DNA from: CANNDT01 sp945876205
GTDB lineage: Bacteria > Acidobacteriota > Vicinamibacteria > Vicinamibacterales > UBA2999
NCBI GenBank assembly: GCA_947503365.1
Contig: CANNDT010000011.1
Coordinates: 4,803-68,802, forward strand
DNA length: 64,000 nt
Reading direction: 5' to 3'
This document shows positions 24,096 to 33,538 of this stretch, one piece after another (position 1 is the stretch's first letter; each line of letters starts with the position of its first letter). A model generated the notes under the pieces. That model made no database searches, was not told where the DNA came from, and saw nothing but the letters and a program-made list of their open reading frames with translations. Position numbers and translations under genes: made by a program.

Positions 24096-25418
24096 TCACT
24101 TCCACGCGGAATAGACCGGCTTGCCGACCATCTGCGCCGGGTTTGCGCCCGGGCGCGGAGCAAACTTCTGCACGCCGCCACGACCGACCGCGGCGAGGTA
24201 CAGGTTGTTTTCCTGATCCACGCTGATGCCGTGCACGCCGAACAGCGCGCCCGGCCATGCGCCGAGTCCGCCCCAGGCATTCAGCAGATGGCCCTCGCGA
24301 TCGAGCTGCGCGAGCTGCTGCGTGACCTGATCGAACACCCACACCTTGCGGTCACCGTCGAGATACACGAAGTGCAAGTCGAGACCGGACGCTCCCGCCT
24401 GCATATTCCACAGGCGAATGAACTTGCCGTTCTCGTCGAACACCTGGATGCGGCGGTTGCCGCGATCGTTCACGTACACCTGCTTGGTCACCGGATCGAC
24501 GCCGACGCCGTGGACGTTGTTGAAATAGTTCGGCCGCGTCTCGGGCTTGGCGCCCGGGCCCGCGTTCGTTCCGCGCTCACCCCAGGCGGTGGCGTAGTTG
24601 TCGTTCTTGTCGAACTTCACCACGCGCGTGTTGGCGTAGCCGTCCGTTATGTACCAGCTGCCGTCGGTGTTGAACGCCATGAACGTCGGGCGGTAGAAGT
24701 GCGTCGAATCGGACCCATGCACGTTGGGCGTGCCAATCGTCTTCAGGAGCCGCTTGCCGTCGTTGGAAAACTTGAAGACCGAGTGACGGTAGTCGTCGAC
24801 GATGTAGACGTTCTTCTCGGCGTCGTACGGGCTGATGTAGACCGAATGCGGACGGCGCAGCATCTTGTCCCACTGCGTCCAGTTCTCGATGATGTCGCCG
24901 GCGCGGTTGATCACGAGGATGCAGTTGGCCCAGAGGAAGTCGACGCCGTTCTTGCCTCGGTCGGAGTCGTCGCCGGCCTCTTCCGTGCCCGGCTTGAACA
25001 GCGCTCCGGGCGGGCTGGCATTGGTCGCGTTCCGCCAGAGGTTGGCCACGGGGAACGACAGGTTCGGCGCCACGTTCGGAGCCGGTATGCCGCCGCCACG
25101 GCCCTGCGGCGGGATCACCGGGAGCGATCCGCGTTGAATGTAGTAGACGCGATCGGGGCTCTCGGCGAAGACGCCTTGACCCGCGCCGAACGTCCACTTC
25201 TCGTTGCCGGGGGTCGTGCTCAGGTCCTTCGGCCAGCCCGCCACGACCTGGTAGGGACCGGTGGGATCGAGGACGCCGATGTCGCTTGGCACCGCCGCAG
25301 CCGAGGGCGCTGCGCCGCGGCCCGCCTGTGCGAGCACAGGCTGTTGCCACGGAGTGGTGACGTATGCGAGTGAGAGAAGTCCAAGGGCAAGTCCAATCAA
25401 TTTCCAGCGTTGCTGCAT
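24096..25418 (-). CDS. secreted NHL-repeat protein
   Basis: 440 aa with a signal peptide (LIGLALGLLSLAYVTTPWQQPVLAQ). Repeated propeller blades include HSVYISPYDAEKNVYIVDDYRHSVFKF, GSWYITDGYANTRVVKFD, VHGVGVDPVTKQVYVNDRGNRRIQVFDENGKF and GISVDQENNLYLAAVGRGGVQKF. AGGAGGA precedes the ATG at 25418. It resembles the lyase part of peptidylglycine-amidating enzymes. First gene of an operon with the dihaem cytochrome, hinting at a periplasmic oxidation system; the function is not known. Confidence 0.82.
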   Translation of the reverse strand: MQQRWKLIGLALGLLSLAYVTTPWQQPVLAQAGRGAAPSAAAVPSDIGVLDPTGPYQVVAGWPKDLSTTPGNEKWTFGAGQGVFAESPDRVYYIQRGSLPVIPPQGRGGGIPAPNVAPNLSFPVANLWRNATNASPPGALFKPGTEEAGDDSDRGKNGVDFLWANCILVINRAGDIIENWTQWDKMLRRPHSVYISPYDAEKNVYIVDDYRHSVFKFSNDGKRLLKTIGTPNVHGSDSTHFYRPTFMAFNTDGSWYITDGYANTRVVKFDKNDNYATAWGERGTNAGPGAKPETRPNYFNNVHGVGVDPVTKQVYVNDRGNRRIQVFDENGKFIRLWNMQAGASGLDLHFVYLDGDRKVWVFDQVTQQLAQLDREGHLLNAWGGLGAWPGALFGVHGISVDQENNLYLAAVGRGGVQKFAPRPGANPAQMVGKPVYSAWK

Positions 25419-25745
25419 GAGTTCCTCCTGAGGGATGACTGCCAAGCGGGTCCGACTCGCCGCACCGGGATCCTAATACAGGGAAGGCCGAGGCCGCGCC
25501 GGAATCGTCACCGGCGCTATCAGCCTGATTGGCGTTGACGCCCCTGGCCGCACTCGCGCGCCGATGACCAGGATTGTGCCGTTGCCGCCGAGGGCCACGG
25601 AGCTCGCGTTGCGGCGCACGCGGTCTTCTTGCTCTGCGCCTCTTGGCACACGACATTCTCCGGATTGTTTCCGTTCGCAGTCGCCGAGCCGTAGGTCGCT
25701 GCTCAGCTTGCGCCTAAACCTCGTGGTTCTGTAACTTAGCCGTAC
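25419..25745. other. intergenic region with no intact gene
   Basis: This 327-base stretch lies between divergent genes. On the minus strand an open tail ending at 25473 reads VALGGNGTILVIGARVRPG and then PRPSLY, which looks protein-like but has no start or recognisable family, so it may be the remnant of a lost gene. The part near 25700-25745 should hold the promoter of the hybrid kinase; no clear -35/-10 pair is seen. Confidence 0.3.
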
Positions 25746-27701
25746 GTGGACGACCCCAAGCAGGATGCTCCGGATGGCCGAGAAACGACCAGGCTGCGAC
25801 TTGCGGCCATCGTGGCGACGGCCGATGACGCGATCATCGCCAAGGACCTGACCGGCAAGATCACCTCGTGGAACCGCGCCGCCGAGCGGATCTTCGGCTT
25901 TACCGAGGCCGAAGCGGTCGGCCAGTCGATTCGGATCGTTATTCCCGATGACCGTTACGCCGAGGAAGACGAGGTGCTGCGGCGCATTGCCGCCGGCGAG
26001 ATCGTCGATCACTTCGACACCATCCGCCGCACCAAGGATGGCCGGCTGATCAATGTATCGCTGACCATCTCGCCGCTCAGAACGTCCGCGGGCGTGATCA
26101 TCGGCGCGTCCAAGATCGCCCGCGACGTCACCGAACACAAGCGGCTCGAGCGCGACGCGCGGTGGCTGGCGGCGATCGTCGAGTCGAGCGATGACGCGAT
26201 CATCAGCAAGGATCTCGACGGCATCGTCACGTCCTGGAACCGGGGTGCGCAGCGTATCTTCGGCTACGACGCCTCGGAGATGGTCGGGCGTTCCGTTCGA
26301 CTGCTGATCCCGCTGGACCTTCACGGCGAAGAGGACGAGGTGCTCGCGCGTATCCGCCGCGGAGAGACGGTCGATCACTACGAGACCGTTCGCCGGCGCA
26401 AGGACGGCACGCTCTTTCCGATCTCGCTGACCGTGTCGCCGCTCAGGGCGGCGGACGGCACGGTCATCGGCGCCTCGAAGATCGCGCGCGACATCAGCGA
26501 CAAGAAGCAGGCGGAGCACGAGCGGCAGCAGCTGCTCCGGATGGCCCAGGAAGCCAGCCAGTTGAAGGACGAGTTCCTGGCGACGCTCTCGCACGAGTTG
26601 CGCACGCCGCTCAACGCGATCCTAGGCTACACGCGCATGATGCGATCGGGGCTGCTCTCGGAGGAGAGGCGGGACAAGGCGCTCGAGACCGTGGCGCGCA
26701 ACGCCACCTCACTCACCCAGATCGTCGAAGACGTGCTCGACGTCTCGCGAATTATCGCGGGGAAGGTGCGCCTGCAGACCCAGACGGTGGAGCTGCCGGG
26801 CATCGTCGCGGAGTCCGTTGATACGGTCACACCCGCGGCCGAGGCCAAGGGCATTCACATCGACACGGTCATCGATCCGAAGGCGACGATCGTGTGGGGC
26901 GATCCGGAGCGCCTCCAGCAGATCATGTGGAACCTGCTGTCGAACGCGGTGAAGTTCACCGGGCTGGGTGGCCGGATCGAGGTACGCCTGACGCGCCTGG
27001 ACGGGCATGTCGAGGTCATGGTGAGCGACACCGGAGTCGGCATCCCGGCGGAATTTCTTCCCCACGTCTTCGAGCGCTTCCGCCAGGCCGATGCCGGTAT
27101 CAGCCGCGAGCACGGCGGGCTCGGCCTCGGTCTCGCGATTACGCGGCACCTGACGGAGTTGCAGGGCGGGACGGTCTCCGCATCGAGCGAGGGACGCGGC
27201 AAGGGCGCCACGTTTCGGCTCGAGCTTCCGGTGAAGCCATCGGCGCGCCCGGACACGCCCGCGGGGGCGCCGGCCGCACCTGTCGCCGGAGGGATCGCGG
27301 TGCCGCTGCTTCTCGGTATCCGGATCCTGGTGGTGGACGATGAGCCGGACGCGCTCGCGTTGATTCGCGAGATCCTCGAGGCGACGCAGGCGACGGTCGA
27401 GACCGCCTCGTCGGGTCAGCAGGCGTGGGAATGCATCGAAAAGCAAGCGCCTGACGTGCTGCTCGCGGATCTCGGGATGCCGCGAATGAACGGCTTCGAC
27501 CTGATCGATCGGGTGCGGCGATCGACCCGCGCCGAGGTGCGCGATCTTCCGGCGGCGGCGCTGACCGCCTACGCGCGATCCGAGGATCGCGCCAAGGCGC
27601 TGCGCTGCGGGTTCCAACGGCACCTCACCAAGCCGATCGATCCCGGCGAGCTCATGGCCGCCATGGCTTCGCTCGCCGGCCGCTCGGAAGTCGACCGTTA
27701 G
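25746..27701 (+). CDS. hybrid sensor histidine kinase (PAS-PAS-HisKA-HATPase-REC)
   Basis: 651 aa, soluble. Two PAS domains (about residues 15-130 and 138-252) share the RIFGF/Y and KDG blocks. The HisKA box is [15 protein letters not shown] with phospho-acceptor His283; the HATPase has [19 protein letters not shown] and HGGLGLGLAITRHL. A C-terminal receiver from about residue 525 has VVDDEPDA and phospho-Asp in VLLADLGMP. It starts with GTG. With no transmembrane part it probably senses a cytoplasmic redox or small-molecule signal. The end overlaps the converging response regulator by four bases. Confidence 0.92.
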   Translation: MDDPKQDAPDGRETTRLRLAAIVATADDAIIAKDLTGKITSWNRAAERIFGFTEAEAVGQSIRIVIPDDRYAEEDEVLRRIAAGEIVDHFDTIRRTKDGRLINVSLTISPLRTSAGVIIGASKIARDVTEHKRLERDARWLAAIVESSDDAIISKDLDGIVTSWNRGAQRIFGYDASEMVGRSVRLLIPLDLHGEEDEVLARIRRGETVDHYETVRRRKDGTLFPISLTVSPLRAADGTVIGASKIARDISDKKQAEHERQQLLRMAQEASQLKDEFLATLSHELRTPLNAILGYTRMMRSGLLSEERRDKALETVARNATSLTQIVEDVLDVSRIIAGKVRLQTQTVELPGIVAESVDTVTPAAEAKGIHIDTVIDPKATIVWGDPERLQQIMWNLLSNAVKFTGLGGRIEVRLTRLDGHVEVMVSDTGVGIPAEFLPHVFERFRQADAGISREHGGLGLGLAITRHLTELQGGTVSASSEGRGKGATFRLELPVKPSARPDTPAGAPAAPVAGGIAVPLLLGIRILVVDDEPDALALIREILEATQATVETASSGQQAWECIEKQAPDVLLADLGMPRMNGFDLIDRVRRSTRAEVRDLPAAALTAYARSEDRAKALRCGFQRHLTKPIDPGELMAAMASLAGRSEVDR

Positions 27702-28063
27702 CGGCCCAACGCCTTGTCGAGATACTGCGCCAGCGCCTCGTAGCTGCGAGGCTTGTAGAAGATGTGCGTCTTGTATTTCGCGAGGATGGTCTGCTCCTCG
27801 CGGTTCAGCGCCGTTCCCGTCAGCATCACCGCCGGCAGGTCACGCAACGCCTCGGTTTCGCGAATCAGCTTCAGCAGGTCCAGCCCGGAGTGCGGCGGCA
27901 GCCGCAGGTCGAGGATGGCGGCATCGAACTTCCCCTGCTCGATAATCGGGATCGCGTCCGGGACGCTGGTCGCGATCTCGACGTCGTAGCCCTTCAGCGC
28001 CAGGAAGCGCGTCAGTGTCGTCAGGATCTCCGGCTTGTCGTCGACGAGGAGAACGGTCGGCAT
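27698..28063 (-). CDS. single-domain response regulator
   Basis: 121 aa receiver domain: acid pocket VLLVDDKPE, phospho-Asp in AILDLRLPP, Thr in MLTGTALN and Lys in FYKPRSYEA. There is no output domain, so it acts through protein contact or a phosphorelay. The ATG overlaps the ABC-exporter stop (TAATG), showing coupling. The converging hybrid kinase at 25746 could be its partner but is transcribed from the other strand. Confidence 0.88.
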   Translation of the reverse strand: MPTVLLVDDKPEILTTLTRFLALKGYDVEIATSVPDAIPIIEQGKFDAAILDLRLPPHSGLDLLKLIRETEALRDLPAVMLTGTALNREEQTILAKYKTHIFYKPRSYEALAQYLDKALGR

Positions 28064-29859
28064 TACCGCTGGGCCATCGCTGGCGCGAGTACGGGTGCCG
28101 CAGCCGGGGGAGGAGTGGATCGCCGCTCGCCGATCTGCTGCCGCCACATGGCGTAGTAGAGGCCTTTCTGCTCGAGCAGCGCGTCGTGCGAGCCCGACTC
28201 GACCACCTTGCCGCGTTCGAGGACGAAGATGCGGTCGGCGTGCATGATCGTCGAGAGGCGGTGCGCGATCAGGATGGTGATGACGTCCTGGCTGATGGCG
28301 ACATCGCGGATCGTCTCGCCAATTTCTTCCTCGGTGAGCGAATCGAGCGATGAGGTGGCCTCGTCGAACACCAGCAGGTGCGGATGCCGGAGCAGCGCCC
28401 GCGCGATCGACAGCCGCTGCTTCTCGCCTCCCGACACCTTCACGCCGCCCTCGCCGATGACCGTGTCGAGCCCGCGGTCGGCGCGCGCGAGCAGGCTGTG
28501 GCACGCCGCCTTGCGCAGCACGTCGAGACATTCCTCGTCGGTCGCCTTCGGGTTCACGAACAGCAGGTTCTCGCGGATGGTGCCGGAAAAGAGCTGCGTG
28601 TCCTGCGTGACGAAGCCAATCCGCTCGCGAAGCTCGTTGAGATCGATGGTGCCCGACGGATGGCCGTTGTAGAGGATGTCGCCCGACAGCGGGTGATACA
28701 GCCCCACCAGGAGCTTGACCAGCGTGGTCTTGCCGGCGCCCGAGGGGCCGACGAAGGCGATGGTGTCACCGCGGCCGACCTCGAAGGAGATCTCCGTGAG
28801 CGCCGGATACGACGCCGACTGGTGCTTGAAGGTGACCTGGTCGAACGCGAGGCGGCGGAGCTCGGGCAGCGGAACCGGGTTCAGCGGACGCGGCTCCTTC
28901 GGGATGTCGAGGATGTCCTGGAAGTTCTTCAGCGACACCTCGGTCTCGCGGTAGACGTTGATGATGTTGCCCAGCTCCTGCAGCGGCCCGAAGATGAAGA
29001 ACGAGTAGATGAAGAGCGAGAAGAACTGGCCGATCGAGATCTGTCGCGTGAAAATCAGGTAGAGCATCAGGAACATGATGCTGGTGCGCAGCAGGTTGAC
29101 GCAGGTGCCCTGGATGAAGCTGAGGCTGCGGATGTACTTCACTTTCTTCAGCTCGAGCCGCAGGATCTTCTCGGTCGTCGAATTGAGGCGCGCGATTTCC
29201 TGCTGCGCGAGGCCGAGGCTCTTGACCAGCTCGATGTTGCGCAGCGACTCGGTGGTGGCGCCCGCGAGCGCCGTCGTCTCGGCGACGATCGTTTTCTGGA
29301 TGACTTTGATCTTCCTGCTCAGCACCGAGCTGAGGATGCCGAGCAGCGGCACGGTCATGAAATAGGCCGGCGCGATCACCCAGTGCACGCTGAAGGCGTA
29401 GACCATCACGAAGATGATCCCGACCAGCGAGGTGAAGAGCACGTTGATCGACGCGGCGATCAGCTTCTCGACGTCGGCCCGCACCTTCTGGAGCTTGCCG
29501 AGGGTCTCGCCGCTCCGCTGATCCTCGAACACCGAGTAGGGCAGCTCGAGGGAGTGCCGGATACCGTCCGAGTAGATCCGCGCGCCGACACGCTGCGTGA
29601 TGACGTTGATGTAGTAGTCCTGGAAGTTCTTCGCCACGCGCGAGACGAACGCCACGCCGACCGCCGCCCCCAGCAGCAGGCTCACGCCGCGGAAGAACTC
29701 ACCGGTCGTGTACTCCTGGAACCTGGTGGCGTACTCGTCGATGACGTGGCGGAAGATCAGCGGGTCGAGCAGCGAGAAGATCTGGTTGATGGCGGCAAGG
29801 ACGAGCGCGAGTGCCACCAGTCGCCAATAGTCCCGGAGATATGCGGCAAGAAGCTTCAT
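28063..29859 (-). CDS. ABC exporter, fused permease and ATPase
   Basis: 598 aa half-transporter of the MsbA/LmrA type. The N-terminal 330 residues contain six membrane helices (from DYWRLVALALVLAAINQIFSLL). The ATPase has Walker A GPSGAGKT, Q-loop FVTQDTQLF, signature VSGGEKQRLS, Walker B LLVFDEATSSLD and switch IAHR. It exports a lipid, drug or peptide as a homodimer. It is cotranscribed with the single-domain response regulator, whose start overlaps its stop, an unusual pairing. Confidence 0.93.
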   Translation of the reverse strand: MKLLAAYLRDYWRLVALALVLAAINQIFSLLDPLIFRHVIDEYATRFQEYTTGEFFRGVSLLLGAAVGVAFVSRVAKNFQDYYINVITQRVGARIYSDGIRHSLELPYSVFEDQRSGETLGKLQKVRADVEKLIAASINVLFTSLVGIIFVMVYAFSVHWVIAPAYFMTVPLLGILSSVLSRKIKVIQKTIVAETTALAGATTESLRNIELVKSLGLAQQEIARLNSTTEKILRLELKKVKYIRSLSFIQGTCVNLLRTSIMFLMLYLIFTRQISIGQFFSLFIYSFFIFGPLQELGNIINVYRETEVSLKNFQDILDIPKEPRPLNPVPLPELRRLAFDQVTFKHQSASYPALTEISFEVGRGDTIAFVGPSGAGKTTLVKLLVGLYHPLSGDILYNGHPSGTIDLNELRERIGFVTQDTQLFSGTIRENLLFVNPKATDEECLDVLRKAACHSLLARADRGLDTVIGEGGVKVSGGEKQRLSIARALLRHPHLLVFDEATSSLDSLTEEEIGETIRDVAISQDVITILIAHRLSTIMHADRIFVLERGKVVESGSHDALLEQKGLYYAMWRQQIGERRSTPPPAAAPVLAPAMAQR

Positions 29860-29904
29860 CCTCTTAGGCTAACCCCTTGCCCCCTTCCCCCTATCCGTTG
29901 CGGT

Positions 29905-30636
29905 CTACTTGGTTCCCGTCCGCGGAACCGCCTTCCCGTAGACCTCGATCGAGCCGATGTGCACCCATCCGCCGGTGCCGTGACCGCTGCCGGGCATGAG
30001 ATCGGCGAAGCCGATTTCGTCGACCTTGCTCAGGTCCGGGGTCACCCAGATCTGGTTGTTCGGACCCGGGCTTCCGAGCGTGACGACCTTCATCGGATCC
30101 AGCTTGACCCAGCGAACGGTCGCGACGGGCACTTCACTGACCAGCATCATCGCGATGTGCTGCGCGGCCGCATCGCCGACGAACATGCTGCCGTCGGTCA
30201 GCTTGATCACCGGCCGCACGACGTGAAAGCCGGAGGCCTTGGTCGCCCACCGGATCTTGGCGCCGCCGGTGAGATCGAGCGTCTTCGTCTTGTCGCGGAA
30301 CGTGAGCGCGAAGGGCCCGGCCGCCTCGCCCGTCCACGCGCTGAACGGAATGAACTGCGCCTCGTTGCCGGCGTTGGTCAATACGTCCTTCGCCGAGCCG
30401 TACTGCTTGAGCTCGAGGTTCGCGTCGGCGACGTTCGCCTGCACGAACGGCAGTTGTTCCGTCTTGCCGGCGACCGCGGGCTGAAAGGTGACCTTCATCA
30501 CGAGCGCCGCTGGTGTCGGACGCGGCGCGTTGCCCCGTCCCGCTCCGGGCTCCTGCGCCACCACGAACGCGCTCCCGGCGATCCCCAGGATCGCGGCCAA
30601 TCCCAATGTCGATCTGACGGAGAAGCGACGAACCAT
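29905..30636 (-). CDS. secreted hypothetical protein
   Basis: 243 aa with a signal peptide (LGLAAILGIAGSAFVVAQ) and a Gly/Pro linker. The mature part contains FALTFRDKTKTLDLTGGAKIRWATKASGFHVVRPVIKL and WVHIGSIEVYG, suggesting a beta-sandwich similar to glycoside-binding or DUF1080-like folds. I do not recognise the exact family. It lies between the ABC exporter and the divergent tricarboxylate operon and appears monocistronic. Confidence 0.7.
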   Translation of the reverse strand: MVRRFSVRSTLGLAAILGIAGSAFVVAQEPGAGRGNAPRPTPAALVMKVTFQPAVAGKTEQLPFVQANVADANLELKQYGSAKDVLTNAGNEAQFIPFSAWTGEAAGPFALTFRDKTKTLDLTGGAKIRWATKASGFHVVRPVIKLTDGSMFVGDAAAQHIAMMLVSEVPVATVRWVKLDPMKVVTLGSPGPNNQIWVTPDLSKVDEIGFADLMPGSGHGTGGWVHIGSIEVYGKAVPRTGTK

Positions 30637-30696
30637 GCGGCCTCCTACAGGGGGCTGAGTCTACCTCACTACTCCTCTCGCGTAGAATGCCTGTTC

Positions 30697-32019
30697 GTGC
30701 GTGTCCTTCTAGTCGTTGTCGTGTCGCTCCTGTCAGTTGCCGCGCGGGCCGACGCGCAGCCGACCTATCCCTATCTGCGGATCATCGCGCCGGCCGCCCC
30801 CGGCGGCGGGTGGGATCAGACCGCGCGCGTGATGCAGCAGGTGCTGCAGCAGACCGGCATCGTCCGTACCGCGCCGGTGGAAAACATTCCGGGCGCTGCC
30901 GGCACCATCGGGCTGGCGCGCTTCATCGGCGCTGAGCGGGGCAATGGCGACGCCGTCATGATCTCCGGCCTCATCATGCTCGGCGGCATCGTCACCGACC
31001 GGTCGCCGGTGACGCTGCATGACGTCACGCCGATCGCGCGGTTGACCGCTGAATACGAAGTCATCGTCGTGCCGTCCGCCTCGCGGCTCCAATCCTTCGC
31101 CGATTTCCTCGTCGCCTTCAAGGCGCAGCCCGAATCGATCTCCTGGGGTGGCGGCTCTGCCGGCGGGAGCGATCAGATCATCGCCGGCCTGATCGCGGAT
31201 GCGGTGGGCGTGGCGCCTTCCCGGGTGAACTACATCGCCTACTCCGGCGGCGGCGAAGCGCTGACCTCGATCGTCGGCAACCAGGTGACGGTGGGCGTCA
31301 ACGGGCTCGCGGAGCTGCTGCCGCAGATCCAGGCGGGAACGGTGCGCGCGCTCGCCATCTCGAGCGCCGAGCGGGTGCCTGGCGTCGATGTGCCGACGCT
31401 GCGCGAGCAGGGTCTCGACATCGAGTTCGAGAACTGGCGGTCAGTGGTGGCACCACCAGGCATCAGTGACGCGGATCGGGCCAAGCTCGAACAGGCGATC
31501 GACGTCATGGTCCACTCCGGACAATGGAAGGACGCGCTGACGCGCTACAAGTGGATCGACCGTTACCTCGCCGGCCCGCCGTTCGCCGAGTTCGTCGATC
31601 GCGAAGAGACGCGGGTGCGCGACATCCTGCGGAAGTTCGGCACCGGCACCGAGGAGGGTGAGACGACGCTCACGTCGGCGGGGCCGTACCCGATGTTCGT
31701 GCTCGCCGGGCTGCTGATCTTCGGCTTCGTTGCGGTGATCGATCTACGGTCTGCTGCCGCCTTCATCGACCCGAAAGCCTCCATGGCTCCAATTGCCTGG
31801 CTCGCGGCGGGCATCCTCGCGCACCTGCTGCTGGCCGAGCGCGGCGGGTTCGTGATCGCCTCGGCCGCGCTCTTCTGGTTTACCGCGCGCGCCTTCGACA
31901 AGACGCACCCGGCGCGCGACGCCGCGTTCGCGGTGGCCATCTCGGTCGCTGCGTATCTGCTGTTTGCGAAAGTGCTGCAGCTCTCGCTGCCAGCAGGGGT
32001 CCTGGCCGGATGGTTGTAG
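30697..32019 (+). CDS. TctC-TctB fusion of a tripartite tricarboxylate transporter
   Basis: 440 aa from GTG 30697. Residues 1 to about 23 are a signal peptide; residues 24 to about 310 are a TctC/Bug solute-binding protein ([73 protein letters not shown]). The frame continues without stop into four hydrophobic helices ([49 protein letters not shown]) that form a TctB small membrane subunit. In most bacteria these are separate genes. The operon continues with TctA, 13 bases on. It probably binds citrate, tricarballylate or a related acid. Confidence 0.88.
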   Translation: MRVLLVVVVSLLSVAARADAQPTYPYLRIIAPAAPGGGWDQTARVMQQVLQQTGIVRTAPVENIPGAAGTIGLARFIGAERGNGDAVMISGLIMLGGIVTDRSPVTLHDVTPIARLTAEYEVIVVPSASRLQSFADFLVAFKAQPESISWGGGSAGGSDQIIAGLIADAVGVAPSRVNYIAYSGGGEALTSIVGNQVTVGVNGLAELLPQIQAGTVRALAISSAERVPGVDVPTLREQGLDIEFENWRSVVAPPGISDADRAKLEQAIDVMVHSGQWKDALTRYKWIDRYLAGPPFAEFVDREETRVRDILRKFGTGTEEGETTLTSAGPYPMFVLAGLLIFGFVAVIDLRSAAAFIDPKASMAPIAWLAAGILAHLLLAERGGFVIASAALFWFTARAFDKTHPARDAAFAVAISVAAYLLFAKVLQLSLPAGVLAGWL

Positions 32020-32032
32020 GCGGCGGCGTCCG

Positions 32033-33538
32033 GTGACCGAAACCTTACACGCGCTCGCCGCCGGCTTCGCCAACGCGATGACGCTGACGCACCTGATGTG
32101 GGCGTTTGTCGGCGTCACGCTCGGCACGGCGGTCGGCGTGCTCCCCGGCATCGGGCCGGCGATGACCGTCGCGGTGCTGCTGCCGGTCACCTTCAGCCTC
32201 GATCCGATCAGCGCCTTCATCATGTTCGGCGGCATCTACTACGGCGCGATGTACGGCGGCTCGACGACCAGCATCCTGCTGAACACGCCAGGCGAGACCG
32301 GCTCGATTGCCACCGCCATCGACGGCCATATGATGGCGAGAAATGGACGCGGGGCGGCGGCGCTCACGACCTCGGCGATCGGATCCTTCGTCGCCGGCAC
32401 GCTGGCCACCATCGCGCTGACGTTCGTCGCGACGCCGCTGGCGAGGATGGCGTTGCGCTTCGGGCCGGCGGAGTACTTCGGCCTGACCGTGCTGGCGTTC
32501 ACGGCCGTGGCCGCGTTGCTCGGCGCGTCGGTCGTCCGCGGACTCTTCAGCCTCTTTCTCGGGCTGGCGTTGGGACTGGTCGGGATCGATCAGCTCACCG
32601 GCGAAGCGCGCTTCTCCTTCGGCATCCCGCAGCTGCTCGACGGCATCGACGTCGTGATCCTGGTCATCGGCCTCTTCGCGGTGGGGGAGACGATGTTCCA
32701 GGCCTGGCGGTTTGGCCGCGACGAGATCGTCGCGGTGACGCTGCAGGATTACACCGGCATGAGCCGCGAAGACTGGCGGCGCTCGTGGAAGCCGTGGCTG
32801 CGCGGCACGGCGATTGGCTTTCCGCTCGGCGTGCTGCCAATCGGCGGCACGGTGATCCCGACGTTTCTCTCGTACATGACCGAGAAGCGCCTGAGCGACC
32901 ATCCCGAAGAGTTCGGCAAGGGCGCGATCGAAGGCGTGGCGGGCCCTGAGGCGGCCAACAACGCCGCCGCGGCGGGCGTGCTGGTGCCGCTGCTGACGAT
33001 GGGATTGCCCTCGTCGGCGACGGCGGCGGTGCTGCTCGCGGCCTTTCAGCAATACGGACTCCAGCCGGGGCCCCTGTTGTTTTCGGCGCGCCCCGACCTG
33101 GTCTGGACGCTGATTGCCAGCCTCTACATCGGCAACGTCATGCTGCTCGTCCTCAACCTGCCGCTCGTCGGCGTGTGGGCGCGCGTCATGCTCGTGCCGC
33201 GGCCGCTGCTCTTCGGCGGCATCCTGGTACTGGCATCGCTGGGCGCGTATAGCCTGAACCGGTCGATACTCGACCTGATGATCCTCTACGGCGTCGGCGC
33301 GATCGGCTGCGTCATGCGCGTGTATGACTTTCCGCTCGTCCCGGCGGTGCTCGGCCTGGTGCTCGGTCCGCTCTCGGAGCAGCAGTTCCGCCGCGCCCTG
33401 GCCATCAGCGAGGGCGACATGACGGTCTTCGTCACGCGCCCGATCTGCGCCACGCTCCTGGCCCTCGCCGTCGTCGTGCTTCTCGGTCCTCGCCTGTTGC
33501 GGCGATGGACGGTCCCCGATGCGCCATCAGCGGTATGA
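32033..33538 (+). CDS. tctA: tripartite tricarboxylate transporter large subunit TctA
   Basis: 501 aa from GTG 32033, about 12 transmembrane helices. The TctA signatures are present: [43 protein letters not shown] near the N-terminus and [32 protein letters not shown] in the second half. It is the translocating subunit that uses the cation gradient. It starts 13 bases after the fused TctCB gene and overlaps the TcuA gene by 20 bases. Length matches the family. Confidence 0.95.
   Translation: MTETLHALAAGFANAMTLTHLMWAFVGVTLGTAVGVLPGIGPAMTVAVLLPVTFSLDPISAFIMFGGIYYGAMYGGSTTSILLNTPGETGSIATAIDGHMMARNGRGAAALTTSAIGSFVAGTLATIALTFVATPLARMALRFGPAEYFGLTVLAFTAVAALLGASVVRGLFSLFLGLALGLVGIDQLTGEARFSFGIPQLLDGIDVVILVIGLFAVGETMFQAWRFGRDEIVAVTLQDYTGMSREDWRRSWKPWLRGTAIGFPLGVLPIGGTVIPTFLSYMTEKRLSDHPEEFGKGAIEGVAGPEAANNAAAAGVLVPLLTMGLPSSATAAVLLAAFQQYGLQPGPLLFSARPDLVWTLIASLYIGNVMLLVLNLPLVGVWARVMLVPRPLLFGGILVLASLGAYSLNRSILDLMILYGVGAIGCVMRVYDFPLVPAVLGLVLGPLSEQQFRRALAISEGDMTVFVTRPICATLLALAVVVLLGPRLLRRWTVPDAPSAV

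Noticed and set aside
24231..25373. 380-codon plus-strand open frame opposite the NHL gene
   Set aside because: Antisense shadow with biased composition; the minus strand has a signal peptide, good ribosome site and propeller repeats.
25473..25650. Minus-strand protein-like tail (VALGGNGTILVIGARVRPG)
   Set aside because: Too short, without start or recognised family; mentioned only as a possible remnant in the intergenic entry.
28378..30696. A very long plus-strand open frame that continues into the TctCB gene
   Set aside because: It is antisense to the ABC exporter and the 243-aa secreted gene, both of which have clear motifs; only the part after the GTG at 30697 encodes recognisable protein.
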